A DNA stretch of 64,000 nt from Allantophomopsis cytisporea (GCA_024752435.1 CP103029.1:62001-126000), one strand, 5' to 3'. Shown: positions 11,148 to 22,615, counted from the stretch's first letter. Program-made: numbers and translations. The notes: a model not told the origin generated them from the letters alone.

Positions 11148-11803
11148 AACAAGAAGTAAGTCGCCTTTGAGGTAAAAGTGAACGAGGTATAGTGTATGCG
11201 AATCGAAAATGATCACAAATATGGTAGATGCAGGCTGTTTGATTTGAGGTTCAAGAAGAGATCAGGATCAGGATCAGGATCAACTCTTAGCAGGTGAGAC
11301 GTGAACACGAAAGACTTTATGGACATGATAGATGCAGAACGATTATATCTTTTATATATTATTATTTGCATGTCTATGATGATGTACCTATTTACATGTA
11401 CCATCATGGTAAAATGTAAAATCTTTCGAAATACGAAGGAGTCGCAGGTGCGGGCAAACGCAGTCCCGTCTACTGGTCTTGCGCATGTACGTAGTAGAGG
11501 CCATTTCGGAGTGAATATTAGCCCGCACCTCAGCCACTAGTGCTAGTTCCAGTCTCGAAGGTTAAATACAGCCCGTTTGACTACGCCAAAAAGCTTGATA
11601 AAGTTCCAAAATCGTTGTTGCGGTAGGATGGCATTGAAGAAAATATAGAAGTCGGCTTAATACAATTCTTCAAATCCTTGAATGTGGAACAGCATCAAAG
11701 AACAAATTGTATATCTAAAATAAAACTAGGATACCGCCATCAATCAAAATGTTAAGAAGCCGTGCCCATCAGCCCCCAAATTCACTCACATACTTTCCAA
11801 AGA
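11148..11803. promoter_or_regulatory. Intergenic promoter region between MDR gene and SDR relic
   Basis: A 656-bp divergent intergenic region. The minus strand has a classical TATATAAAAG (11349-11358) about 200 bp upstream of the MDR ATG. A short (GATCAG)n repeat lies at about 11261-11283. No other gene seen. Confidence 0.45.
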
Positions 11804-12892
11804 ATAGTTCTCCTCAAAGATGTCAAAACCTCCAACTCTCAGATCCATGCAAAACTCCCAGCATCCCTCGTAGCTGTTTTTGTAGGAGCAACCAGCGGCA
11901 TCGGCGAAACAACCCTAAGACAATTCGCAATACATGCCTCAAAACCACGAGTATATTTCATTGGACGTTCACAGGAAGCAGGAGATAGAATTGCAGCCGA
12001 ATGCAAAACAATCAACCCCGAGGGAGAATTCATATTCCTCCAGAAAGAAACCAGTACCATCCGAAATGTAGACGCAGTATGTGAAGAGATTCTGCGCAAG
12101 GAGAAAACCATCGACATTCTATTTCTGACAATAGGCACTCTACAAGCCGGGACGAGTAAGCAATACCTCCCCCCTTTCTCTCGCAGGCGATATCATCCCC
12201 CGCAGCAGCCCAAAGGAAAGCAACTGATCAACACCAGAGACCGAAGAAGGTCTGCACTACGCCGCGGCTCTACCAATCCACTGCCGCAACCGCTTCATAC
12301 AGAGCCTCCTGCCAGCGATACAGGGCGCCAGCTCTCTGCGACGCGTCGCGTAGTCAGCACCTTCATAGGCTGCATGGAAGGCCCGATCAACTGGGACGAT
12401 TTCCAGGGCTGGAACGCGGGCCTGATGGAGAACCGGGGGCACGCGGCGGCCATCACGACGCTGGCACTGGAACGCCACGCGCAAATGGCCCCGGAGGTCT
12501 CGTTCATCCATGACTTCCCGGGGCCGGTGGAGTCGGGCATCGCTAGGGGTACGGGGGGCGCTTTGCGGGGCGTCGTCAGGCTGCTTCGGAGGATCGTGGG
12601 GCCTTTGGTTTATATCCCGCTTGTGGAGGCTGGCGATCGGCATGTTTATTTGTGTACGAGTGCGAAATACCCGGCTGCGAAGGGGGATGCCGGTGGGATA
12701 CCTGTGGGAGATGGGAGGGTGGCTAGAGGGACTGATGGGAAGGTTGGGAGTGGGGTGTATTCTATTGACTTGGCGGGAGAGAGTGCGAAGGTGAGTGTCG
12801 AACAGGTTCTTGCGAAGCTTAGGGGTGAGGGGGCTGTAGAGGGGGTCTGGGAGAATATCAACAAAGAGTTTGTTAGGATCACAGGTAAGTAG
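11804..12892 (+). pseudogene. Short-chain dehydrogenase relic: lost start codon and 5-bp frameshift
   Basis: The translated sequence matches a common fungal NAD(P)-binding SDR-like family: KLPASLVAVFVGATSGIGE (Rossmann TGxxxGxG), PRVYFIGRSQEAGDRI, ILFLTIGTLQAGT, then KTEEGLHYAAAL, SLRRVVSTFIGCMEG, SFIHDFPGPVESG and a matching C-terminus. An 82-nt intron (12156..12237, GTAAGC to CAG) restores AGT-KTEEGLHYA. Two lesions are visible. Where the family has its initiator Met, the codon at 11804-11806 is ATA, and no in-frame ATG precedes it (a GTG lies at 11762). At 12342-12351 CGCGT is duplicated in tandem (CGCGTCGCGT); one copy gives the family sequence LRRVVST, while two copies lead to a TAG five bases on. 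The rest stays open to 12892, so decay looks recent. An assembly error could explain the duplication but not easily both changes. Confidence 0.75.
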
Positions 12893-13596
12893 GTTGTCTT
12901 TGCTTCTCAAATATATGATGGAAATAGTGGGTGTGGAGTCATTCAAAGAATATCGATGATTATGACAATAAAAACAACCTCAGAAATTCTTCTTCTTCTT
13001 TTAAGAAACCCTCAAATAACCAAACAATCATTAATAATAATAAAACGGAAGCTATATATATTTGAAGTATTGTCTCCAAGAACCGCTATCCTTTCACAAT
13101 CACTCACGTTCTCCGTGTTCCATTCAAATCCATCTCATAGTATCAAGGTAATCACCACCTAGCACCATCACCCAGGCCAGCCTATTGCAGCAGATATCTC
13201 ATGTTTTGCGTATGCGGAAGCAAGAATAGCACAAGAATAACGACCTAAATCTGCCACATCTTTTACATGATGCTTGATGCGTTCTCAAATCCAATAGCCA
13301 CGAAGAACAGCAAGTCGAATATATCACAATCCAGTCATCACTCAACAATCAACCCTGGATGAACATCGCCACACATCACCACCACACCAAATACACACAG
13401 GCAGAGGAATCCAAAGTCTCAAATATCTAACAAAGGTCACCTAATAGTACAGTACAGCCTAATGCAAAATGTGCGTCCCTTCTCGTCGCCCTTAAATCCA
13501 CCAAAGTCCACCACACCAACAGCCGCATTGCATCATACCATACAGGGCCGCACCAGGGCACTCATCGGCATGGGGAGACTATCTTAACATTCGATA
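12893..13596. other. Convergent intergenic region, no gene seen
   Basis: About 700 bp between the SDR relic and the 3' acidic frame of the SAPS locus, on converging strands. AT-rich at its left end, otherwise plain. No conserved frame. Confidence 0.5.
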
Positions 13597-14549
13597 TCAA
13601 TGGCCGCCCTCAACGCCCTGCATCTCCGCATGATGGACCTCGACTAGCTCATCGTCATCATTTCTTTCGCGGGCAACATGCACGACCTCGCTCTCGGTGT
13701 CATCGTCGTCGTCGTCTTCGAGACTCGTTCTCCGAGTCGCCTCGACGGTCGAGAGTCTGCGCTCGACGGGGAGTTGTCCTATGTGCCCATCATCACTATC
13801 GGAGTCAGAGCTCTGGGGAATCAAGTCAGCATGGGCATTGGCGGTTGTGACGTTGAAAAAAGCGGAAGGTGAGTTTGAGTATGAATTTGAGAGGAGGGAA
13901 CGTTCCCGGTCCATCTCGGGACTGCAGCTGTCACTGCTGTCACTGGGACTCTGACTCGCATAGTCGGCGTCATATTCATTGTCGTTCTCGGTGCTCTGGT
14001 GGTCACCGTTTGAGCGAGAAAACTGGCTCTCACTATGAGAAGATCGTCGGATGCCAAAAGGCCACGACGGAGGAAATTCTAAACGTTGAGACGGGGATGA
14101 ATCTAAAGGCGTACCCACATTACCGAGCTCTGTTTCCACTACTTCCTTCACGTCTTCTGAGCCGCCAACCAGTGGGGTTGCAGGCGGTAATCTACCCTTC
14201 CCTTCTTCTTCAGCCTCCAGATCGCCGACCGTAAACTCCTCATGATGGACTCCATCGTCATCATCATCATCGTCATCGTCGTCCTCATCCGTTGCAAAAG
14301 GATTGATTGAGACGCGATGATCTTCTTCCTCTGCGCGGTCGATCTCGTCTTCATTTTCACTAGCTTGCTTGCTGTGGAGCGCTAGTCGAGCGGCTAATTG
14401 GCGGCGTGCTCGAGAAGGTGGGATGTTGAGAGGAGGTGGAGGAGGAGGGGGCGCGGATGGAGGCTCAAGATCAGAGTTAGGATCGGATGTCGCTGTCGTT
14501 GTTGAGGGAGTGGAGATGTAGCGAGAAAACTGGGTTAATATGTAAGCAT
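13597..14549 (-). CDS. Acidic C-terminal exon of the SAPS locus (link to upstream exons unresolved)
   Basis: A good acceptor (CTTACATATTAACCCAG) precedes 14549, after which an open frame runs to the stop at 13597. It reads FSRYISTPSTTT, a poly-Pro run, LNIPPSRARRQLAARLALH, then poly-Asp and many Ser/Asp/Glu-rich stretches. The PPSRARRQLAARLALH segment is, as I recall, typical of the C-terminus of fungal SAPS proteins, so this should be the last exon of the gene upstream. Yet the previous exon ends in TGA at 14785 with no GT donor in its last 150 or so bases. An independent start (ATG at 14559, MMIYAYILTQ) is possible but unlikely. I treat it as real coding sequence with an unresolved junction. 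Confidence 0.6.
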
Positions 14550-14784
14550 AAATCATCAATGACCCCCCATATATGACAGAACAAAGACATCACTGTAAGT
14601 ATAAAGCACTTGAAAAGACATGATGAAGGAATTGACTGTATTGAAAAGCTGGCAAGCATTATGAAAATCCTTACAAGGGGTATCTTGAGCAGCAAAACAA
14701 AGACTTTTAAGGGCCCACTATGGGTCCCAACCCAAGTAAGAGATGCTACGCAAGCTAAACGCCCTGTTATATGTATGCAGTATT

Positions 14785-17782
14785 TCATGAAGAAAGAGGT
14801 GGAGGAAGATCAGGCTCTGCATCCGTATGGTCTTCCAAGTTGGAAGCCGAGGAGCGGTCAAGTTCTTCCAACAATTCGAAATCGCCATCTTCGACATCAT
14901 CGTATGCAAAGTCATCATGATAAGGATCCGAAGGAATAGAGTTACCCACTTCAGCCACACCAGAGGACGATCTTTCCTCCTCATTCTCGTCCTCCATCTC
15001 CTCATCTTCCTCATCGCTGGAGCTGCCGAAGCCACTTAGCAATGAGCCTCCAGTCAAGGCGAAGCCTCCATTGGCGCCATTCCCGTTTGAAAGATCATTG
15101 CCGTCGAGTCCAGCGGATCCGTTGAGTCCAGCATCGGAAAGTGCTGAAGAGTTGTTGCCGAATCCAGTGGCGGCATTGACAGCGTTCATCACAGCCTGTC
15201 GGGGACCAACAGACATATCGGGTCTGACTCCACCAAGAATAGCATTATCCCGTTCCCTAGTTTCCGAGAGAGTGACCTCAACGTATGTGATCCATTCAGT
15301 GTTCATGACCTTCTCGAGTAGTGACTCGGAAAGAAGCTCCGGTGGATGTCGTTCAGTGAATTTGACTACCTCTTCGGCAATCAAGGTGAGATGGCCCATG
15401 TAACCGAGGCGCATTCGGTTCTTGGCTTGCGCCTCATCGCTCTTCTTCTGACCATCGACGATGCGCATGCTAATGTCGCCGGTATCAAAGAGATCAATGG
15501 CCAAAGTACGATTGTATCCACGCTCCATCGGGCCATTAAACACCTGTTGTACAACATCGTAGACAACATTATGAAGGAAATTGTTCCATGGGAATCGGAA
15601 GAAAAAGTCCTTGTATCTGAGTTAGGAGTTGCTCGGTAGTGATGAATTTTGAATGGACTTACAAGTATAGTAGGAACAACCTTGTGCTCAACAAATTGCA
15701 TCTTCAAGTAGTCACCGACTACAGGGTTCGTGGTATCATCAATGTGGTGTTCATCAGCATTAACCATAATAACAGAGTTGGAACTATCTCCAGCTTCACC
15801 CATGGTGGTATCAACAGTTTCAGTGCTGTGACTGGCTTCTCCAGACTGTACGGCGAGAGCATTGGGGTCAGCTGGTTCAGCCTTCTTGATTGAAAGTGGT
15901 GCAACAGCATCCTCTGGGTGCGCTGAGGGATCCTGAGAAGTCTGATCATTATCATGGACCTGTACACTGGGCGTTTCTGTTGCTCCGCCTTCTACAGGAG
16001 ATTTTGGTGGCTCCGCATGAGCTGTCTCCTCCTTGGACTGGGCCGTGTCTGTCGACGTAGCGTTTTCATTCAGTGAGAGTGCCTGGATTTCATTCGCCGT
16101 CTCTTTTGATGGAGACAGAGGCTCAACAACATCCTCAGCGTGCTCGAATTTCTTCTCTTCAACCTCCGGTTTCAGTCTTGGTGATGAAAGGGGCTCATCA
16201 ACAAATTCTGCGTCGTCCTTATCCATGAAAGAAAGAGAAGTCTCTGGCTTGGACGACGTATGGGGCTTCTCGTCGAAATCGTCCTTTGGTTCGTCTCCAA
16301 GAGCACCAGCATGAGTGACCTCCTCGAAGCCGTCGTCCTCGGAAGCGTTCGCAATCTCTAATCTTCGACTCTCTGGGGAGCCTGTCTCAATACGGCTCTG
16401 TGTCGATGATCTCATTGTCAGATCATCACCCATTCCTTCGTCATTATGATCGTTGAGTTTGCCCTCAAGCTTGAGGCGCTCTCGCTCTGCATCCCGGGCC
16501 TTGACAAACTCTTCCCCACCTTGTTCATTAAGAAGTCCCATGTTGCTGCAATGGAGGAGTTCTGCCATCAGCTCACAGGTCTTGAACCGGTCAAATCCAA
16601 GCGGTTCAATCCTTCCCCCGAAGGCGGCGTTGAGTTCTTTCCTCTTGATGGTGACCGGGCCATCACCTCCACCGATCGTGTGGTTTGGGCTCAATATCAA
16701 GTCCATGAAGTCGGGAACATGCTTAGCGAACATTCGCAACAGTGTGCCAAGGTAGATGGGGTCTCGATTGGTTGGAGGTGAGTTCGAATCGGCTCCGACG
16801 TCCGGATCGTAATCGGAGTTGTTCTTTCGGATGACCTCAATCACAATACCTACACCAACTGTCAAGGGGTTGCCACCCTTCAGCATATCAGAAATGAGCT
16901 TTTCGACACAAGGTTGCGAGACTAGCTGTCTGGTCAATTCGTTCGGTCCTATACATGATTGTTCGTTCTGCGATGCATTGGCGGAAATGGTGATGATGGC
17001 CTTCAAGAAGTCGCCGGCAGAGGTTTGGGTACCCCAAGCATGCTCCGAAGACAGGAAGGATAATAACGTGGGCATCAGATCTTGAGAGTGAAGCCACTGT
17101 CCGGTCCGTTAGTAATCGCGCAGAATTGATCGAGAAATAGTCTTACATCAACGATTCCCTGCCCTCCTTCGGCCTTTTCCAAGCTGATGATCTTGAGCAA
17201 TAGATCCATGACCATCGGCGAGTCAACATGTTGGAGCATATCCTTCACAGCCCCATCCAGGGACTTGAATAGCTCCAGCATCTCTTCGGTCTTCTTGTCG
17301 AGAAGAGCTTCATTAACCTTGGTAAAGTAGCTGGCCTGTAGGGGATCGAGAGGTGCAGGGAGTTTCAAGAAATTCCAGAATTTGCGGAGCAGGACCTGGT
17401 TCTCGACCAAGGCCTCTGATATCGACCACGTATCGGAGGACAAGACCTCGGCAGAAACGTATGCATATCGGTTGCGTTTCTTCTCTGCTTCATCGTCGTC
17501 ATCCTCGGCTGCCTCTCTTTCTCTGGTCTTCTCTTCGGATTCCTCATCGTCTCGGATGTCTTCGCGGGGTCTTTCGTTCTCCAGTTTGGGGGCCACGACG
17601 TATTCGAGCAATTTCTCCAAGACCTTGTCGTCGCGCAAGAACTCAATGAGTTTGGTGTTGTGTTGTTTGAGCTCCTGGATAAGGTCGCTCTCATCCAGCA
17701 GTTCCTCGAGGGTGACATCCTGCTTCTCGAGCAGCGTATCTATGGTCGAAATGTTGGCGTAACCGCCGAATCGCCAAAACAT
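14785..17782 (-). CDS. SAPS-family (SIT4-associated) protein phosphatase regulatory subunit
   Basis: Three exons, complement(14785..15609, 15663..17096, 17147..17782), give 964 aa. Intron 1 (50 nt, GTAAGA...CAG) joins GIVD to WLHSQDLMPTLLSFLS. Intron 2 (53 nt, GTAAGT...AAG) joins VVPTIL to DFFFRFPWNNFLHNVVYDVV. The start MFWRFGGYANISTIDTLL is the canonical SAPS N-terminus. The SAPS domain spans about 1-750, interrupted at about 440-670 by a Ser/Glu/Asp-rich disordered insert. After KSDEAQAKNRMRLGYMGHL the tail turns acidic (DEEDEEMEDENEEE). SAPS proteins bind the PP2A-like phosphatase Sit4/PP6 and steer it in growth and cell-cycle control. The frame stops at a TGA after DLPPPLSS, but the fungal family usually continues; see the acidic exon at 13597-14549. 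Confidence 0.88.
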
Positions 17783-18477
17783 GGTTGCTTATGTGGCCGT
17801 GGTTGTCTGCCACCGATGAGATGGTGGTAGATCAAACCAGTGGATGGGTAATGTTGACGTCGAGCGAGGCTGGAAGTTGGTCATGCGAGTAGATAGTGAA
17901 ATTCGCTAAATTACCTTACCAGCAGTGTGGGCGCTCTTGGTGGTATAAAAAGGACCTGGCTTCGAGATGTGGGGGGGGTATCTCTGTCTGTATTGAACAC
18001 CCGATCTATGGTTTTGATTACGCTCTTCGTAGTTGACAAGAAAGACTTTATCGTGAGCGATCGTTGCGGAGTCGTGAAATCGTGGGGTATTTTGGTATGT
18101 ATTTGGGTATTTGAGTATTTGGGTACTTGGGTATCGAAGAGTTGAGACACTATGGTATTGTGAGTGAGGTCAATTATGTGGTCTTACAGCGTGCCTGGAA
18201 GCCAGGCATTCAGGGTGCTTGCTCGTTGTGTCGGTGCAGGGCATGGTACGTGCGTCGTCTTTTTCTGAGCACCGAGCAACTAAATTGGGGGAAGATGGAC
18301 GGGGGGGTGTGTGGTTGAGAGAGGAGGAGGAGGAGATGAAGGGTTTTGACGACTTTCCAACATTGGATTTTCGGTTCAGTTTAGGACGTGATATATTTTA
18401 CTTACAAGAAATTTAGGGAGGGGGCTAGTATAGTAGTATACACAAGTACGATGAATCTCGACTGAGTGTGTTGAGGT

Positions 18478-18540
18478 TGATGATGATGATGATGATGATG
18501 AGGATGAGGATGAGGATGATGTTGATGTTGATGTTGATCT
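18478..18540. repeat. Triplet/hexamer array (GAT)n(GAG GAT)n(GTT GAT)n
   Basis: Consecutive runs of GAT, then GAGGAT, then GTTGAT units over about 60 bp upstream of the SAPS gene. Confidence 0.85.
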
Positions 18541-18751
18541 TGGTCTCGATGCAACAGATGTTTGGGGGTAGTTTGTGTGCAGGTGAAGGGTGGGAAGAGG
18601 GTTGTACTAGAGACTAGAATGAGGTAGAGTGGTGGTGGAGGTCGTGGTAGTGGTAGTGTCGTGTGGATGAGGTGGATGAGGAGAGTGAGGTGAGTGAGGA
18701 GAGTTGAGTGAGTTGGGGTGAGTCGAGGTGAGTTGTCGTGAGGTAGATAGA

Positions 18752-18800
18752 TACCTTATACCTTGTACCTTATACCTTGTACCTTATACCTTATACCTTA
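18752..18800. repeat. Tandem repeat of TACCTTA/TACCTTG units
   Basis: About six alternating copies of TACCTTATACCTTG-type units. This is a minisatellite with no sign of function. Confidence 0.85.
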
Positions 18801-19002
18801 CTAAGTGCGTATCTTTTCCCTCGGTGGTTGAAGGGTTGGATGAGGCTCTGTGATGGTGTTGTGGTGTTTTCTGTTGTTTCTGGTGCTTCGGAGGGTCTGC
18901 TGGTCCTTTTCTCTGTGGCCTATCACCAGTGGAAGGTGAGGTAAGGAAGGGTCAATGGTTTGGTTTGTACGGTGTGCGTGAGTGACGGATGTGGTAGAGT
19001 CG

Positions 19003-19110
19003 AGTAGAGTAGAGTAGAGTAGAGTAAGGTCTATAGAGTTAGGTAGAGTGTGTGAGAGTGTGAGTGTGTGAGTGCGTGAGTGCGTGAGTGCGTGTGTGTG
19101 CGTGCGTGCG
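19003..19110. repeat. (GAGTA)n followed by (GTGAGTGC)n arrays
   Basis: A run of GAGTA units (about 19003-19027) is followed after a short gap by GTGAGTGC/GTGCGT units to about 19110. The plus strand here is almost free of C. Confidence 0.8.
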
Positions 19111-19692
19111 TTGGCGGCGGCTCTAGGCGCTAGGAATGATTAAATGAGCCCACGCCACGGGATACTTCTTTTGTAGGGCCTTCCGGTGTATCAGAGAGAC
19201 GGCGTAATGATTTGGTACGTGGTAATGATTCCAAGTCGAAGGGGCTTTTAGAGAAGGAAACCGGACTGCTGTCTGACCTCTGCTTCGTTCGTGAATATCT
19301 GCAAGGCAGTTGTTCATGAGATGAGAATGACAATGGGCACGACGTCAGGAAGGCCTGACAGATCTGAAAGACCCGAAAGACCTGAACGACCGGTAGATCA
19401 AATAGAGTGATCGGATGTCACTGGGAAGAAATCTATGCCCGATAAGAATTGTACGTGGTTGCCATGACGGAGTGGATGTAATTGAATGGCCGAAATCCAA
19501 TTGAACCTCCTCCCCTTTTCCCAAGGGTACTGAGTATGTACCGTGTACATCATCTCGAAGCTGGAGAACCATGATGACCAGCATCTCCAAGTCCTCTTGT
19601 CTAAACATGCATGAATTGGGAATCGCTTGAGCTCGGCAGGAAATAACAAACAATCTTATTCTCAGCACTTCCTTCACGTGCAACCAAGACCT

Positions 19693-19722
19693 CCTCCTCC
19701 TCCTCCTCCTCCTCCTCTTCCT
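19693..19722. repeat. (CTC)n microsatellite
   Basis: About nine CTC/CCT triplets. They produce a poly-Glu run in a minus-strand open frame that I do not accept as a gene. Confidence 0.9.
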
Positions 19723-20209
19723 CCCCTCCCACGCCGGATGTGATGTCTTGATGTCTCTCCCTATCGATTTTTCCATCCGCTACGGAGCATTCTTTACATG
19801 TCACTATGTCATGCACCTGCTGCACTGAAACATTCATGAATCTTCCTGCCACGTGATGTCCCTCGGTGCCTGACCGCCGGGTAAAGAAAAGACGCCGGCC
19901 TTTCATCGGTGCTTGCCGCATGACATGGTACGTGGTACATTATCTGACCTGATCTGACTTGGACCTTGAACTAAGGCGTGTACGTATGTATGGAAAGGTT
20001 GGCGACCGTGGCTGCCTGACCTGACCCGACCCTACTCTACGGTACCTACCGACCGGTATGATCATGCTCTCCCTCTGGCCGATGCTATCGTCATTAATTG
20101 ATGACCAGCATAAATCACAACAGCGCAATAGAAGACAGCAGCCCGCAACATACGATACGACAAACTCACACAATCCAGACACAGCACGGGCCGCGACAGC
20201 TTCCCCATC

Positions 20210-20899
20210 ATGAACCGACTATTCGGAGCAAAGAGCTCAGCGCCCAAGCCCACTCTCCAAAGCGCCATAACCAATGTAAACAACCCCGCCCACCGCCCGC
20301 AAGGCCCCGACTAACACCGCTCACAGGTCGACACGCGCGTGGAATCGATCGACGTGAAGCTGGCGAGCATCAACGCCGAGCTGTCCGGGTACCAAGCGAA
20401 GCTGGCGAAGATGCGCGACGGGCCGGGCAAGACGGCGATCAAGCAGAAGGCGCTGAAGGTGCTGCAGCGGCGCAAGATGTACGAGGGGCAGCGCGAGCAG
20501 CTGCAGCAGCAGAGCTGGAACATGGAGCAGGCGGGCATGATGCAGGACAACCTCAAGAACGTCATGACCACCGTCGATGCCATGAAGACGACCAACAAGG
20601 CGCTCAAGCAGCAGTATGGCAAGATCAACATCGACAAGATCGAGCGCATGCAGGATGAGATGGCCGATTTGATGGATATCGGTAATGATATTCAGGAGAG
20701 CATCAGTCGGAGCTACGATGTCCCGGAGGATGTCGATGAGGCGGAGCTCGATGCGGAGTTGGAGGCTCTTGGTGATGAGGTCGAGCTTGAGGGCTTTGGT
20801 GAGGCCCAGGGTACGCCGAGCTTCATGGTGGATGAGGTACCACAGTTCATCGATGAACCACCGCAGACTACTGGTCCGGTGAAGGAGACTGCCGGTTGA
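20210..20899 (+). CDS. VPS60: ESCRT-III-associated SNF7-family protein Vps60 (CHMP5)
   Basis: Two exons, 20210..20275 and 20327..20899, encode 212 aa. The 51-nt intron (GTAAAC...CAG, with a CTAAC branch site at 20311) follows residue 22. Start MNRLFGAKSSAPKPTLQSAI matches Vps60 N-termini. The helical SNF7 core runs to about residue 150 (LQRRKMYEGQREQLQQQSWNM, LKQQYGKINIDKIERMQDEM), followed by an acidic tail (EDVDEAELDAELEALGDE) ending in a Pro-rich segment. Vps60 acts on endosomes in multivesicular-body sorting by binding Vta1 and promoting Vps4 activity. The coding region is more GC-rich than its surroundings. Confidence 0.95.
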
Positions 20900-21595
20900 T
20901 CAGGCTATAAGATGTTTTGTTTCTAGCGGGCGTTGGAAGGAGTGGGGTTTGTGCGTATTTTATCTTTGGAATTTGGGTTGGGTGAGCGCTGTGCATGTAT
21001 AGCATGGGATATGGATACTACCTCCACTGGTCAGGTATAATAGCCAGATCATTATTTCAAATGTCTTCACATCTTTTCGGTCACAGTTGATAGTGCTGAC
21101 AACAAACGGTGATTGATGATAACCATAGTGTATGGGTTTGTGAAATATATGAACAATTAAGGCAATGGGTCAGATTATATGCAGGCCTGAGAGCAGAAGG
21201 GTAAAGATCTATGGCTGCAGCTGGATATGAAAGTCTATAAACTTCGATAGTCACATCAATCGACTTTCGTGATTCATGACTTGCATTTAAGACGTAACCG
21301 ATGTCTCGTATTTTTGTTCTTTTTTATAGTTTTGATTATCTTACAATAAAATACAACTGCCTTCGAAAAGCCAGAAAGTCCAAAGATAGTTCAGATCCGG
21401 AACTATTTGTATCCCTAGCTAGTTTCCCGTGAGTGGTGCCAGCCACCCAAAGACTTTCCATTTGAAACAGTGCTTGCCTTATACGTACCAGATATCAAGG
21501 GCTTGGAGCTGAATTACAGACCCTCCCTGGCAAAGTCGATAGATTCCTGGCTGATGTACTCTGCTATATCTGAGTCCATAACATTCAAGAGTCTT
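20900..21595. other. Convergent intergenic region, no gene seen
   Basis: About 700 bp between the VPS60 stop and the esterase stop. AT-rich, with poly-T stretches near 21310-21350 that fit 3'-end signals. No gene. Confidence 0.5.
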
Positions 21596-22615
21596 TCAAG
21601 CAAAGGCCCCTTTCCAAAGCCACTCACTCACATCATCGATGGATTTCTCGACAGCCTGCACTCTTGCAACCTCATCCTTCCCACTCTTCTGGACATTAAC
21701 AAATCCATGAAAAACACCCTTCAACATCTCAAACTTAAGTCCACCCTTCTCAAATTCATACCCGACCTCCTTCTCACCTGTCAACCTCTCCATCATAGTC
21801 CGCGCTTCATTCCCAAGCATATCCCACTCAGCAGCAATAACATAGCACCACTCAGGCAAATCCGCCCTCCTAGCATTCGCAACACTCAACAACGGCTCGC
21901 GCAGATCCGCCCCAACAGGCAAATAAGCCCAATCGAACAGCTCCGCCACATCCCCAAGCATATCCCTCTCTCCAGCAGCGCGATACGGCCGACTCCTCAA
22001 CTTGGCCTCGGGCGAGAGCTCAAACGTAAGCGGCGGGTACCACGCAACAACAGCCTTCAGCCGACCCCTGAAAGCAGGCAATTGACTCACGGCCAGCGCG
22101 AGGTTCCCGCCGGCGCTGAACCCCCCAATAGCCACGCGGTCCAGGTCGACGTTCAGCGTCTCGTCCGCCAGCACGGCTTCCGCGAGCTGGGCGACGTCGT
22201 TGACTGCTGTGGGGTACTTGAACCTGGGGGCTTTACGGTAGTTCAGCGCAACGACGACGATGTCTGCCCGCGCGGCTAGCTGGGCGTTGAAGGCGTCGTC
22301 GTTGCTTGGGTCGCCGAGGACGAAGCCGCCGCCGTGCAGGGAGATGAAGAGGGGCCGCTTTTTGGTGGGGAGGGCGGAGGCCGGGAGGAAGATGCGGTTT
22401 TCAAGGCCTTGTAGGGGCGGGTAGTATCTTGTTGCTGTGGGGAGGGCGGAGGTCCGCGGGACATGCTTGTATAGATTTAGACGCGCCATTGTCTTGGCAA
22501 TTATTCGGATGGCCCATAGTCGTAGACTGAAGGAGATGTGGGTGAAGAAAGGCTTGGCTGTCACTATTGGAGAGGGAGTGGCTTCCCTGCTGGAAGCTGG
22601 AGCGGTTTCAGCCAT
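21596..22615 (-). CDS. Alpha/beta hydrolase of the hormone-sensitive-lipase (HSL) esterase type
   Basis: Intronless, 339 aa, starting MAETAPASSREA. The HSL oxyanion motif HGGG is at 94-97 (LFISLHGGGFVLGD). The nucleophile is Ser167 in GGFSAGG, with Asp265 in AAEWDMLGNE and His303 in GVFHGF completing the triad. No signal peptide is obvious; a hydrophobic stretch near 23-42 could be a membrane contact or cap helix. It should hydrolyse short-chain esters in the cytosol. Fungal relatives include detoxifying esterases and secondary-metabolism tailoring enzymes, but no biosynthetic core gene is near. The coding strand is GC-rich in its 5' half. Substrate unknown. Confidence 0.92.
   Translation of the reverse strand: MAETAPASSREATPSPIVTAKPFFTHISFSLRLWAIRIIAKTMARLNLYKHVPRTSALPTATRYYPPLQGLENRIFLPASALPTKKRPLFISLHGGGFVLGDPSNDDAFNAQLAARADIVVVALNYRKAPRFKYPTAVNDVAQLAEAVLADETLNVDLDRVAIGGFSAGGNLALAVSQLPAFRGRLKAVVAWYPPLTFELSPEAKLRSRPYRAAGERDMLGDVAELFDWAYLPVGADLREPLLSVANARRADLPEWCYVIAAEWDMLGNEARTMMERLTGEKEVGYEFEKGGLKFEMLKGVFHGFVNVQKSGKDEVARVQAVEKSIDDVSEWLWKGAFA

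Larger units (their letters stand above)
17783..20209. other. 2.4-kb intergenic region, G/T-rich on the plus strand, repeat-laden
   Basis: Divergent space between the SAPS gene and VPS60. From about 17.95 to 19.1 kb the plus strand is strikingly rich in G and T and poor in C, so a SAPS leader transcribed on the minus strand would be C/A-rich. It contains several short arrays, listed separately. Open frames on both strands are low-complexity and I do not call them. Confidence 0.5.

Noticed and set aside
4662..12892. Secondary-metabolite gene cluster
   Set aside because: Regulator, exporter and two reductases are suggestive, but no polyketide synthase, peptide synthetase, terpene cyclase or other core enzyme is present.
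12257..12946. 229-codon minus-strand frame opposite the SDR relic
   Set aside because: The plus strand here clearly encodes the SDR family sequence; the antisense frame follows from its GC-rich codons.
13869..14360. Frames opposite the acidic SAPS exon with poly-Ser/Met runs
   Set aside because: They are shadows of the GAT/GAC codon runs that encode poly-Asp on the minus strand.
19345..19921. Minus-strand frames containing a poly-Glu run
   Set aside because: The run is a translated (CTC)n microsatellite and the rest lacks conserved character.
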